Made by a program: the position numbers and the translations under genes. 16,202 nucleotides of DNA, taken from positions 1-16,202 of the forward strand of contig JAIPFS010000011.1 of NCBI GenBank assembly GCA_021736545.1, in the 5' to 3' direction. Origin of the DNA: Spirochaetia bacterium. Its GTDB lineage: Bacteria > Spirochaetota > Spirochaetia > PWKH01. The notes under the pieces were generated by a model that worked only from the letters and a program-made list of their open reading frames with translations, had not been told where the DNA came from and ran no database searches. This document shows positions 6,335-14,139 of the stretch, in pieces. Each line of letters begins with the position of its first letter. The first letter of the stretch is position 1.

Positions 6335-6553
6335 CTAGTAATTTTTCATTGCTTTCAATTTACGCATTTTCTTCATTTGTTTTCGTTCGAGAGCTTTTTT
6401 CTTTCTGTTTTTGATTGTAGAGGGTTTTTCAAAGAACTCTCTTTTCTTCCACTCTCGTACAATTCCCTCTTTTTCAACCATTCGTTTGAATTTCTTGATT
6501 GATTTTTCTAAAGGTTCATTGTCATCAACTCTAACGTAAGCTATAGTAATCAC
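6335..6553 (-). CDS. rpsU: Small ribosomal subunit protein bS21
   Basis: The protein of about 70 residues shows the S21 pattern [20 protein letters not shown], then [14 protein letters not shown], and a lysine-rich tail, very close to spirochaete S21. It binds the 30S platform next to the anti-Shine-Dalgarno end of 16S rRNA. The only standard start is GTG at 6553, but that GTG is embedded in AGGGGGTGAT, almost the full complement of the 16S 3' end. The residue aligned with methionine 1 of other S21 proteins is the AUA codon at 6544-6542, 8 nt after the AGGGGG core. Initiation at AUA, or at AUU 6550, is therefore possible. The gene follows recJ by 35 nt. Confidence 0.93.
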   Translation of the reverse strand: MITIAYVRVDDNEPLEKSIKKFKRMVEKEGIVREWKKREFFEKPSTIKNRKKKALERKQMKKMRKLKAMKNY

Positions 6554-6588
6554 CCCCTCGGATAGTAGTTACAACTGTATTTTACGTA

Positions 6589-8751
6589 TTACATACTGTT
6601 TGTCAATACGGTATCCGCATTTCGAGTAATATCAAGAATAGTAAGCTGCAGTGTCTCCTGCTGCTTAAAATAATTTTTACCTAATCTGAACAAAATATCC
6701 ACCCTTTCTCCGGATGTGAAATCCTCAGGGACTCTATCTGCAGCCCGCCAAAAAACTGCCGGCCATTTATGTTTACCAGTACTAATCAGCAGACGGAGGT
6801 GGAGAGGTTTAGTATTACCCATCTCTGTCATCTCCTCTATCTCTACATCTCTTACCATAAAAATAAGAGGCGGATGGTCTTCCCCGTAGGGTTCAAGTTT
6901 CTCAACTATGTGAATTAAGTTTGGATTAACATATTTTTTAGGGAGTTCAGCATCAATTTCATATGTAGCGACAGTGTCCTGAGGTTCCACAAAAGCTATT
7001 TTTTCTTTGACTCGGCTTATAAATTTCTCCATGTTTTCATGCGGAAGACTGAAACCTCCAGCACATTGATGACCACCGTAATCAAGAAGAATATCATCAA
7101 ATTTGCTGAGAAAATCTTTTACGTGAAACTCTTTGCTGCTTCTCATAGATCCAATGAGCTTATCTTCAAGATGAGCAATAACCATAGCCGGTACATGAAA
7201 ATTGTTCATCAGTCTTGAAGCAATAATACCTGTTATGCCCCTGTTAAGCTGTTTATCATCGACTACTATCAAGCGCTCTCCGGAGTCCTCGAAACTTTTT
7301 CCTGCTTTAGGATAGAGCCTGCTCCATGCATCTTCGCCTAATTTTTTTCTCTTCTTGTTAAGGTTCACCATTTGGTCAATTAAAGTTTCCTGTTCAGCTT
7401 CATCTTTACTTAAAAGCATTTCAACAGCAAGTTCAGGGACACCCAGTCTCCCTGCTGCATTCCAAATCGGAGAAATCTGCCATCCAATATCAGTGGTCGA
7501 TAACTTCTTTTCCAGAAGTTTCCTCTTATATAGGAAAGTTCTCAGTGATGGACGCTCATGAGCATTCAGAACTCGAAGCCCGTATTTAATTAAAATACGG
7601 TTTTCATCTTTCATGGGCATTAAATCGGCTACCGTTCCAATAGCTACAAGATCAAGAATTTTTATAAATTCTGATGAGAGCTTAGGATATTTTCTATACA
7701 TATAAGCTTGGAAAACATTTAAAAAAACATCAATTTCCAGCGGTCGTTCCTGATAGTACCGTTTAGCTTTACTCATTCTGTCAAGCTGCACCAGACTATT
7801 TCCCTTCAGGGAAGGAAAAAACTTCCAAATTTCATCTGCCGTTTCAAGTAAACCGATTTGGGTATTTTTACCGAAAGCCTGCTTCAGTAAACTGATCTCC
7901 TGTTCCTGATCGTACACAAATATTGGTCGATCAAGAAGAAACTCCCAAAGACGAGACTGTTCGGCAGGGAGTACTCCGGGATTGACTTCCTCGATAACCC
8001 GATCAATTTCGATCATATTCTCCAGCTTTACTGCCTCTATGATAACAGTTTCATTACCTGGACGGGCATGCAGAAGAACAATTTCCTGCTGATACAATTC
8101 TGTTTGCGAAAAATTCAAGGCCCAAATAAATTTTGCTGCTACCCCGCAGCCGGCTAGATTTTTAAAAGGATACCCTGATCCCTCAATTTTAGGATCAATT
8201 ACGGCCACTGCAGGGGGAAGAATTTCAGAAGACAAGTGGTGATCAAGGATAACTGTATCTATCCCTAACTGAGCAGCATAAGCAACTTCTTCAACATTGG
8301 TTATGCCGCAGTCAACAGTAATTATCAGCGTCCCGCCTTCCTCTGCAAACGCATCAACACCCTCTTTTGTTAGACCGTATGGTTCATCTCCTGCAGGAAG
8401 TCTCCAGCTTACATTCAAACCTTCTTCATCCAATCTTTCTTTGAGCAGGATGGTTGATGTCATTCCATCAACATCTCTATCACCGAAAATACGAACATTT
8501 TCCTGTTCCTGCTTAGCAAGCAATATTCGCTCTACGGCAATATCCATATCTTCAAACAAGAAGGGGTTATGAAGATAAAGTATGTCATGCTCAAGATAAA
8601 ACTTAATGTTCTTTCCCTGAACTATATTTCTTCTAGAAAGAATAGATGCTGTAATTAAATCAATGTTATAATTCTCATGCAGACTCTTTACTAATGATTT
8701 ATCAATTTCCTTTTTATACCAGCTGGCTTTCTTCATTCGTTTTTTTTCCAT
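6589..8751 (-). CDS. recJ: Single-stranded-DNA 5'-3' exonuclease RecJ with an internal extra domain
   Basis: The 720-residue DHH-family nuclease acts in recombination and mismatch or base-excision repair. Motifs visible are DRDVDG (91-96), VDCGIT (146-151), DHH (170-172) and GGHQCAGG (559-566), with LVAIGTVADLMPM at 368-380 and NAAGRLG at 431-437. The manganese-binding core is intact. Canonical RecJ passes directly from GCGVAAK (201-207) to the TVADL segment; here about 150 residues intervene, and 224-345 resemble a DnaQ-like exonuclease fold without catalytic acids. Two starts are possible: ATG 8751 (AGGA 9 nt upstream, 19-nt overlap with thpR) or ATG 8736, which gives a 4-nt ATGA overlap. 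Its closest operon partners are thpR and recO upstream and rpsU downstream. Confidence 0.95.
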   Translation of the reverse strand: MEKKRMKKASWYKKEIDKSLVKSLHENYNIDLITASILSRRNIVQGKNIKFYLEHDILYLHNPFLFEDMDIAVERILLAKQEQENVRIFGDRDVDGMTSTILLKERLDEEGLNVSWRLPAGDEPYGLTKEGVDAFAEEGGTLIITVDCGITNVEEVAYAAQLGIDTVILDHHLSSEILPPAVAVIDPKIEGSGYPFKNLAGCGVAAKFIWALNFSQTELYQQEIVLLHARPGNETVIIEAVKLENMIEIDRVIEEVNPGVLPAEQSRLWEFLLDRPIFVYDQEQEISLLKQAFGKNTQIGLLETADEIWKFFPSLKGNSLVQLDRMSKAKRYYQERPLEIDVFLNVFQAYMYRKYPKLSSEFIKILDLVAIGTVADLMPMKDENRILIKYGLRVLNAHERPSLRTFLYKRKLLEKKLSTTDIGWQISPIWNAAGRLGVPELAVEMLLSKDEAEQETLIDQMVNLNKKRKKLGEDAWSRLYPKAGKSFEDSGERLIVVDDKQLNRGITGIIASRLMNNFHVPAMVIAHLEDKLIGSMRSSKEFHVKDFLSKFDDILLDYGGHQCAGGFSLPHENMEKFISRVKEKIAFVEPQDTVATYEIDAELPKKYVNPNLIHIVEKLEPYGEDHPPLIFMVRDVEIEEMTEMGNTKPLHLRLLISTGKHKWPAVFWRAADRVPEDFTSGERVDILFRLGKNYFKQQETLQLTILDITRNADTVLTNSM

Positions 8752-9302
8752 AACATATTTTCCTGCAGACGTGTATATACTGCACCCCGGGAGGTCAGTT
8801 CAGATAAAAAGAGTACAATACGGTCAACTTGAAAACTTTCCTGCAGGTCTTTTTTACTGAGCAGTTTCAACTCATCAATTCTTTTTTTATAAGAAACGGG
8901 TATAGATACACTCTTCTTAATTCTACCTAGGGTAATATGGGGAGAAAACTTCTTTCTCTCTCTTACATTCAGTAATTTCCCAATTTGCTTATGCAGGGAT
9001 CTTAACATATCTTTTCCCTCAATAATAGGGGAAATTATGACCCGAGGGTACCCTTCTTTGGGAAAGCTGCTAATTCCTGAATAGGTGACAATAAAATCCC
9101 TATACTGAGAGCTTATTGTATTCATAACTGTTTTAATATTCAGCAAATCAGTTCCGCTGCATTCTCCTAAAAAAGCTAAAGTAATATGCAGTCCTTCTCC
9201 ACTGGAAGATTTAATATATCGGGGATCATCAATATATTGAATTTTTTCCATGAGGTTTTTTCTATTCTTCTCCGGTACGGGTACAGCAATAAACAATCTC
9301 AT
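8733..9302 (-). CDS. thpR: RNA 2',3'-cyclic phosphodiesterase (2H/LigT family)
   Basis: The 189-residue protein starts MRLFIAVPVPE, the standard opening of the family. It carries the two HxT motifs of the 2H phosphoesterase site: HIT at 39-41 (HITLAFLGE) and HIT at 122-124 (HITLGRI). Family members hydrolyse 2',3'-cyclic phosphate ends of RNA and can join 2'-5' ends. The start overlaps the recO stop as ATGA and its end overlaps recJ, so it is translationally coupled within the repair operon. Linkage to RNA repair is from family knowledge; the substrate in this organism is unknown. Confidence 0.9.
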   Translation of the reverse strand: MRLFIAVPVPEKNRKNLMEKIQYIDDPRYIKSSSGEGLHITLAFLGECSGTDLLNIKTVMNTISSQYRDFIVTYSGISSFPKEGYPRVIISPIIEGKDMLRSLHKQIGKLLNVRERKKFSPHITLGRIKKSVSIPVSYKKRIDELKLLSKKDLQESFQVDRIVLFLSELTSRGAVYTRLQENMLWKKNE

Positions 9303-10042
9303 AAAAGACCACTTTTAACGGTATTCAAGGACTGATCTGATACTAAATCCATCCAGTTGATGAGAAGCTTTTTCAAATACTCCTCTGCTCTGGAGCTTAC
9401 ATAAACATTCAATGCATCATTAAAACTCATATCTTTTGTATAAATCAAATACTTTCTAGCGGCAGGATATAAGACCAATTCATCAACATTCTGCTTGTGA
9501 ATTTCACAAACCATGGCAGGAATATTCTGATCAAGGACAAGATTATCATCAATAAAAAATTTCCTGCCGCATTCGGCACAGTAATCTAAATCGGGACTTA
9601 TAAAACCAGAAATGCTTAAATAGCGCCATATAAATTGTATCATTATTCTGTTTCTCTTTTCATCCTCCGATAATGAATTCAGAGCTCCTTCCAGGAGTTT
9701 ATACAAAAGCTGATACTCCCCTCCTCCTACATAGGTCTTCAGAAGTATTTCTGCAAAAAAGGAGGCGCTGTAGAGCATCTGAATGGAACCCCTGATATAC
9801 TCTCGATAGTTATCAGCTGCAATATCATCAATTTTATATTGACTTCGCATAGGGTTATAATAGAGAAAACATTTTCCAGAGATGAACTGGTTAACACTGC
9901 CTGTCAATTTCCCTTTTTTTGCACCATAGGCAGTCGCTGTTATTATTCCATATTCAGGAGAAAGAAGCTGAACAAGTCTATGCTGAGATGCTGTTTTTTT
10001 TACTGCCAGTATGATCCCTTCTGTTTGTATATATCTGGACAT
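9299..10042 (-). CDS. recO: DNA repair protein RecO
   Basis: RecO helps load RecA on SSB-coated DNA. The N-terminal OB-fold pattern SRYIQTEGIILAVKKTASQHRLVQLLSPEYGIITATAYGAKK matches the family's opening (GIVLr....D.lv.llT...G.....akGa.k) and places the start at ATG 10042. The zinc-finger-like CAEC with a later C stands in the second half. An open frame continues 43 codons upstream to ATG 10171, but that part has no family counterpart and no ribosome binding site. From 10042 the product is 247 residues, the usual RecO length. No Shine-Dalgarno precedes 10042 either. It is the first gene of the leftward operon and ends in an ATGA overlap with thpR. Confidence 0.88.
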   Translation of the reverse strand: MSRYIQTEGIILAVKKTASQHRLVQLLSPEYGIITATAYGAKKGKLTGSVNQFISGKCFLYYNPMRSQYKIDDIAADNYREYIRGSIQMLYSASFFAEILLKTYVGGGEYQLLYKLLEGALNSLSEDEKRNRIMIQFIWRYLSISGFISPDLDYCAECGRKFFIDDNLVLDQNIPAMVCEIHKQNVDELVLYPAARKYLIYTKDMSFNDALNVYVSSRAEEYLKKLLINWMDLVSDQSLNTVKSGLL

Positions 10043-10048
10043 AAGACT

Positions 10049-10077
10049 ATCATAAGAAAACTTTTTCAGGTTGTACA
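10049..10077 (-). promoter_or_regulatory. Possible recO operon promoter giving a leaderless mRNA
   Basis: On the minus strand TGTACA (10077-10072), a 17-bp spacer and TATGAT (10054-10049) are followed after 6 nt by the recO ATG at 10042. Initiation would fall on or next to the A of the start codon. The absence of a ribosome binding site fits. The -35 matches only four of six positions. Confidence 0.3.
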
Positions 10078-10244
10078 GTAGTCTAATCTGGAAAGACGAC
10101 GGTATGTCCTGAAACTCATTTTTTGAGAAACCGGTATATTCATCAGTATGTTGAAGGTATATCGAAGACATTTCGATGGATTACACCCATTTGTAGCCAA
10201 TTCTAGCGACTTTACGACTACATTCTGGGAGATTACCATAAGGT

Positions 10245-10880
10245 ATGGATTATTTTATCAGTTCAATAATATCATGCATCATCATATCAGGAGCAGGCAG
10301 TGCTGAAATTGATAGCGAATTTATCCATTATCAGCAATATGACAGCTCATGCGGGTTTGCAGCTATCTCCACCTATCTTTCCTGCTGGTGGGATTTATCG
10401 ATAGACGAAAAAGATCTCTTGGATGACTTCTTCGATTTTTCTGAAGAGTTAGAGAAGGAAAATTCAAAACTAACATATGCCGTAACATTTTCAGATATGA
10501 AAACAATTTTACTTGAGCAAGGCTTTGCTGCTATGGGATTCAAGCAGAATTTTTCCGAACTGCAGGGAAGCCTTCAGAAATATGGACCTGTGATTATCTA
10601 TGAGGAAACTGAACAGGGCCATTTTTCCGTGGTAATTGATATTCTGCCGAGTCATGAAGATGGACTGAGCCATGGAAGTGGACAAGTCGTAATTCTTGCA
10701 GACCCTGATACTGGAATTGAGTACTATCAAAAAGATGAATTCACCTCTTTCTGGGAGAGATTTTCTCTTCTTGCTAAACCATTTGATCAGGATGCACATA
10801 CACAAAGATCACCAATAGAATTAAGGAAAACATATGAATATTTTAAGACATTTTCCCGTACTTTTTATAAATCACTTTAA
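10245..10880 (+). CDS. C39-like papain-fold cysteine peptidase, probably exported
   Basis: The 211-residue protein shows the C39-type catalytic arrangement: C36 in YDSSCGFAAISTYL, H126 in GHFSVVID and D153 in ILADPDTG, with the usual KYGPVIIYEE strand before the histidine. Related enzymes remove leader peptides at double-glycine sites, usually as an N-terminal domain of ABC exporters; here it stands alone. Residues 4-20 are hydrophobic and end GSA before E21, consistent with a signal peptide although no basic N-region is present, so membrane anchoring is an alternative. An in-frame stop at 10239 fixes the start at or after 10245, where AAGG is too close to be a normal ribosome site. The next gene overlaps it by 47 nt. 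Substrate unknown. Confidence 0.7.
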   Translation: MDYFISSIISCIIISGAGSAEIDSEFIHYQQYDSSCGFAAISTYLSCWWDLSIDEKDLLDDFFDFSEELEKENSKLTYAVTFSDMKTILLEQGFAAMGFKQNFSELQGSLQKYGPVIIYEETEQGHFSVVIDILPSHEDGLSHGSGQVVILADPDTGIEYYQKDEFTSFWERFSLLAKPFDQDAHTQRSPIELRKTYEYFKTFSRTFYKSL

Positions 10881-11655
10881 TATACTAATAAGAAAAAGAA
10901 TTTTGACCTGCAATGGGATGCTCTGCCGTGTTATATTACTTTGTATATGCAGTACATTTCCCTTATCTTATATATACGCAGATGCTGAAGAACATGAATT
11001 CAGTTTTTCAGTAAGTGTTAATCCCTCAGCTCCAGGAGTACAGCCAGTACAATTAAGTTCTGATGTTCAATTATCTCTTTTAGAGAAAATGGATCTTTTC
11101 CTGCAGACCAAGACGCCGACCGAGACTCTGAGCAGTGTTTCTGCTAATGGAAATACTGAAAAATCAGGACTCTTCTTAATGCATATTCAGAATATCGGTA
11201 TTGCAATTACTAGTACTGCTTTAGATTCAGGTTTGAAAACCAGAGACTACAAAACAAGTGGAGGTTTCACAAGGTTGGAGGAAATATATCTTCCTTTTAT
11301 TAAATTCGGGATTATGCAGACAAAAGAGAGTCCTCCGTTTTCCTTCATTCTTCAAAATCAGTTAAGATTAACTCTGCCCTACACCTTGGAGTTGATAAAT
11401 CAGTTTACGATTCTTGAAGTTATTAACAGAGAAATTGGTATTTCATCAACCTTTTCCTTCAACCTTGAGACTTTGGACAGTACATTCTCTTATGAAACAC
11501 TAAAACAGTACCCCCATATTTCTGGAAGTTCAAATCTACTTCTGCAAATATCATTTATTGAAGAAAACACTCGACATCATTTCGGTTTTTCCTTATCTTT
11601 TTTACAGATGGGTGTTATTCCCCGAATACACTATTCGTATTCTGTAAAACTATAA
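10834..11655 (+). CDS. Exported beta-rich protein of unknown function
   Basis: I do not recognise the family of this 273-residue protein. AAGGA lies 6 nt before ATG 10834. A hydrophobic segment at residues 29-47, preceded by RKR and ending in YADA, looks like a signal peptide; a start at methionine 29 (10918) would give a normal-length one but lacks a ribosome site. The mature part is rich in alternating hydrophobic and polar residues (EFSFSVSV, IGIAITST, FSFILQNQLRLTL, HFGFSLSFL, IHYSYSVKL), as in outer-membrane barrels or beta-sandwich proteins. It ends in leucine rather than the common terminal F. The gene overlaps the C39-like peptidase gene by 47 nt, so the two are coexpressed and may be functionally paired. 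Confidence 0.65.
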   Translation: MNILRHFPVLFINHFNILIRKRILTCNGMLCRVILLCICSTFPLSYIYADAEEHEFSFSVSVNPSAPGVQPVQLSSDVQLSLLEKMDLFLQTKTPTETLSSVSANGNTEKSGLFLMHIQNIGIAITSTALDSGLKTRDYKTSGGFTRLEEIYLPFIKFGIMQTKESPPFSFILQNQLRLTLPYTLELINQFTILEVINREIGISSTFSFNLETLDSTFSYETLKQYPHISGSSNLLLQISFIEENTRHHFGFSLSFLQMGVIPRIHYSYSVKL

Positions 11656-11705
11656 AAGCGTTTAACACAAAAACAGAATATCTTCAGGGAATACAGTTAT
11701 TGTAA

Positions 11706-11727
11706 TACTTTCATCTTCATGAAAGTA
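11706..11727. promoter_or_regulatory. 9-bp inverted repeat in the lon upstream region
   Basis: TACTTTCAT and ATGAAAGTA pair perfectly around CTTC. It lies 50 bp before the lon start and 50 bp after the preceding gene. No T-run follows, so a terminator is unlikely; an operator or 5' leader hairpin for lon is possible. It does not match the CIRCE heat-shock element. I could not place a convincing lon promoter in 11656-11777. Confidence 0.35.
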
Positions 11728-11777
11728 ATCTAAACACATACAAAGATAAAACAAGATATTTAAGCTTGGAGGAAAAT

Positions 11778-14138
11778 ATGCCCGAATTGCAAGAAATTGT
11801 CCCTGCAGAAAAAATACTGCCGCAAAGACTGCTGGTTCTCCCTTTAGTCGGCAAACCCATTTTTCCGGGATTGTTCACACCTTTAGTCATAGAATCAGAA
11901 GATGACATCGATATAGTTAATAAATCTATGGAAGGTGATAATCTCATCGGCTTAGTTCTTACTCGGGATGATGAACAACCGGATTATTCTTCCGACGGTT
12001 TATTTAGCATAGGAACTGCAGCAAAAATTGTAAAAAAAATAAATCTGCCAGATGGTGGTATAAATATATTCATATCTACAATTAAGCGGTTTAAAATTGT
12101 AAAATTTTTACAGGGAGTTAAGCCGATTACTGCAGCAGTTGAATATTTGGAGGATAAAAATACAGAAGCCTCTGATATTCAAGCCTACACCCGATCTTTG
12201 CTGACCGAGATGAAGCAGTTGTCAAAAGACAATCCTCTTTTTTCTGAGGAAATGCGTTTGAATATGGTTAATATCGATCAGCCGGGGAAAATTGCTGATT
12301 TTATTACATCTATTATGAATATTGACCGCTTGGAACAGCAGAAAATACTTGAAACTCTTGATATTCAAAAACGCATGGAACAAGTGCTGGTTTTTATAAA
12401 AAAAGAACAGGAACTGATGAAAATCCAGCAGAAAATACAGAAAAGGATCAATGATAAAATTGAAAAAAACCAGCGTGAATATTTTCTCAAGGAGGAGCTC
12501 CGTGCCATTCAGCAGGAACTAGGTTTAACGAGTGATCCGAAAAGCAGTGACTACAACAGATATAAAGAGCTGTTTGATAAACTCCCTTTGAACGAAGAAG
12601 CTCGGGAGCAGGTAAATAAGGAGATGGAAAAATTCCAGCTCATGGATCCTAACTCTGCGGAGTTCACTGTAACAAGAAATTATTTAGAAATCCTCTCCAG
12701 TCTTCCTTGGGGAAAAGCCTCTGAAGAGGATTATGAAGTCAAAGAAGCAGAAAAAATACTTGATGAAGACCATTACGGACTTGAGGATGTAAAGAACCGT
12801 ATTATTGAGTATCTTGCAGTGCGAAAACTTAAAAACGATACAAAAGGTTCCATTATTTGCCTTGTCGGTCCTCCTGGAGTGGGTAAAACTTCTGTAGGAA
12901 AGTCAATTGCCAGGGCACTGAAAAAAGAATTCTTTCGCTTTTCCGTCGGTGGAATGCGGGACGAAGCAGAAATAAAGGGACATCGCAGAACCTACATCGG
13001 CGCTATGCCTGGTAAAATTATTCAAGGTTTACGAATTGTAAAAACAAATAACCCGGTATTTATGGTTGATGAAATTGACAAAATGGGAAGCTCTTTTCAG
13101 GGAGATCCCTCCTCTGCCATGCTGGAAGTTTTGGATCAGGAACAGAATCATGCCTTTCGTGATCATTATCTTGATGTCCCCTTTGATGTATCAAACATTC
13201 TTTTTATTGTTACTGCCAACACATTGGATACAGTTCCTCGCCCGCTTCTTGATCGGATGGAGGTTATTCGGCTATCAGGCTATATTACAGAGGATAAAAT
13301 TGAGATCGCTAAAAAATATCTGATCCCGAAAACGGTAAAGCGCAACGGCTTGCTGCGGAAGCAGATTAAATATCCAGTTAAAACTTTGCGATCAATAGCT
13401 GATGAATATGCCCGGGATGCAGGGATGAGAAATTACGAAAAATCTCTGGATAGGATCCATAGAAAGATTGCTAGAAAGCTTATTCTTGAAAAGCCGGAAT
13501 TCCCAATCTCAATCCAGCCAGAAAATTTGGAAGAATATTTAGGCAAACCAATTTTTCGTGAAGATGAAATAAAAAAAGCATCTAAACCGGGAATGGCCAT
13601 CGGACTAGCCTGGACAAACTATGGAGGCGATACTCTGCTCATTGAAGCCATCAATATAAAAGGTAATGCTCAGATAAAATTGACTGGTCAAATGGGAAAT
13701 GTCATGCAGGAATCTGCAAATATTGCTTATAGTTATATAAGACATATAGCTAAGGATTATGGTATCCCAAAGAATTTCTTTGAAAGCAATACTATTCATC
13801 TGCATATTCCCGAAGGAGCAACTCCAAAAGATGGTCCTTCAGCGGGCGTTACCATGGCCAGCACACTCTTTTCTCTGGGGAAAAATAAAAAGATAAAAGA
13901 CAGGCTGGCTATGACAGGAGAACTCTCTCTGGGGGGGAAGGTACTTCCCATTGGTGGTCTGAAAGAAAAAGTTATTGCTGCGAAACGGAACAAAATTAAA
14001 GATATTATCATACCTATACATAACAAACGTGATCTTTCAGAAATTCCAGAACACGTTAAAAAAGGGATAACCTTCCACCCTGTTCAGAGAATGGAGGAAG
14101 TAATAGAGATTGCTTTCGGCAGCAGCAGAGGAAATTAG
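11778..14138 (+). CDS. lon: ATP-dependent protease Lon (LonA type)
   Basis: The 786-residue cytosolic protease removes misfolded and regulatory proteins. In order it has the N-terminal substrate-binding domain (RLLVLPLVGKPIFPGLFTPL onward), a coiled-coil linker around 195-250 (rich in K, E and Q), Walker A GPPGVGKT at 364-371, Walker B VFMVDEID near 427-434, and the C-terminal protease domain. The catalytic dyad is S688 in PKDGPSAG and K731 in GGLKEK. Nothing appears missing. The start is ATG 11778, 5 nt after GGAGG; a TTG at 11766 in the same frame would contain that ribosome site and is unlikely. The stop is one base from the next gene. Confidence 0.97.
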   Translation: MPELQEIVPAEKILPQRLLVLPLVGKPIFPGLFTPLVIESEDDIDIVNKSMEGDNLIGLVLTRDDEQPDYSSDGLFSIGTAAKIVKKINLPDGGINIFISTIKRFKIVKFLQGVKPITAAVEYLEDKNTEASDIQAYTRSLLTEMKQLSKDNPLFSEEMRLNMVNIDQPGKIADFITSIMNIDRLEQQKILETLDIQKRMEQVLVFIKKEQELMKIQQKIQKRINDKIEKNQREYFLKEELRAIQQELGLTSDPKSSDYNRYKELFDKLPLNEEAREQVNKEMEKFQLMDPNSAEFTVTRNYLEILSSLPWGKASEEDYEVKEAEKILDEDHYGLEDVKNRIIEYLAVRKLKNDTKGSIICLVGPPGVGKTSVGKSIARALKKEFFRFSVGGMRDEAEIKGHRRTYIGAMPGKIIQGLRIVKTNNPVFMVDEIDKMGSSFQGDPSSAMLEVLDQEQNHAFRDHYLDVPFDVSNILFIVTANTLDTVPRPLLDRMEVIRLSGYITEDKIEIAKKYLIPKTVKRNGLLRKQIKYPVKTLRSIADEYARDAGMRNYEKSLDRIHRKIARKLILEKPEFPISIQPENLEEYLGKPIFREDEIKKASKPGMAIGLAWTNYGGDTLLIEAINIKGNAQIKLTGQMGNVMQESANIAYSYIRHIAKDYGIPKNFFESNTIHLHIPEGATPKDGPSAGVTMASTLFSLGKNKKIKDRLAMTGELSLGGKVLPIGGLKEKVIAAKRNKIKDIIIPIHNKRDLSEIPEHVKKGITFHPVQRMEEVIEIAFGSSRGN

Positions 14139-14139
14139 T

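Noticed and set aside
9839..10081. 80-codon plus-strand frame inside recO
   Set aside because: It is antisense to a well-supported recO coding sequence and has no family features or ribosome site.
10043..10171. 43-residue N-terminal extension of RecO
   Set aside because: RecO homologues begin at the segment corresponding to methionine 44, and the upstream ATG has no ribosome site; kept only as an alternative.
11706..11727. CIRCE or similar heat-shock element before lon
   Set aside because: The inverted repeat TACTTTCAT/ATGAAAGTA has neither the arm sequence nor the 9-nt spacing of CIRCE.
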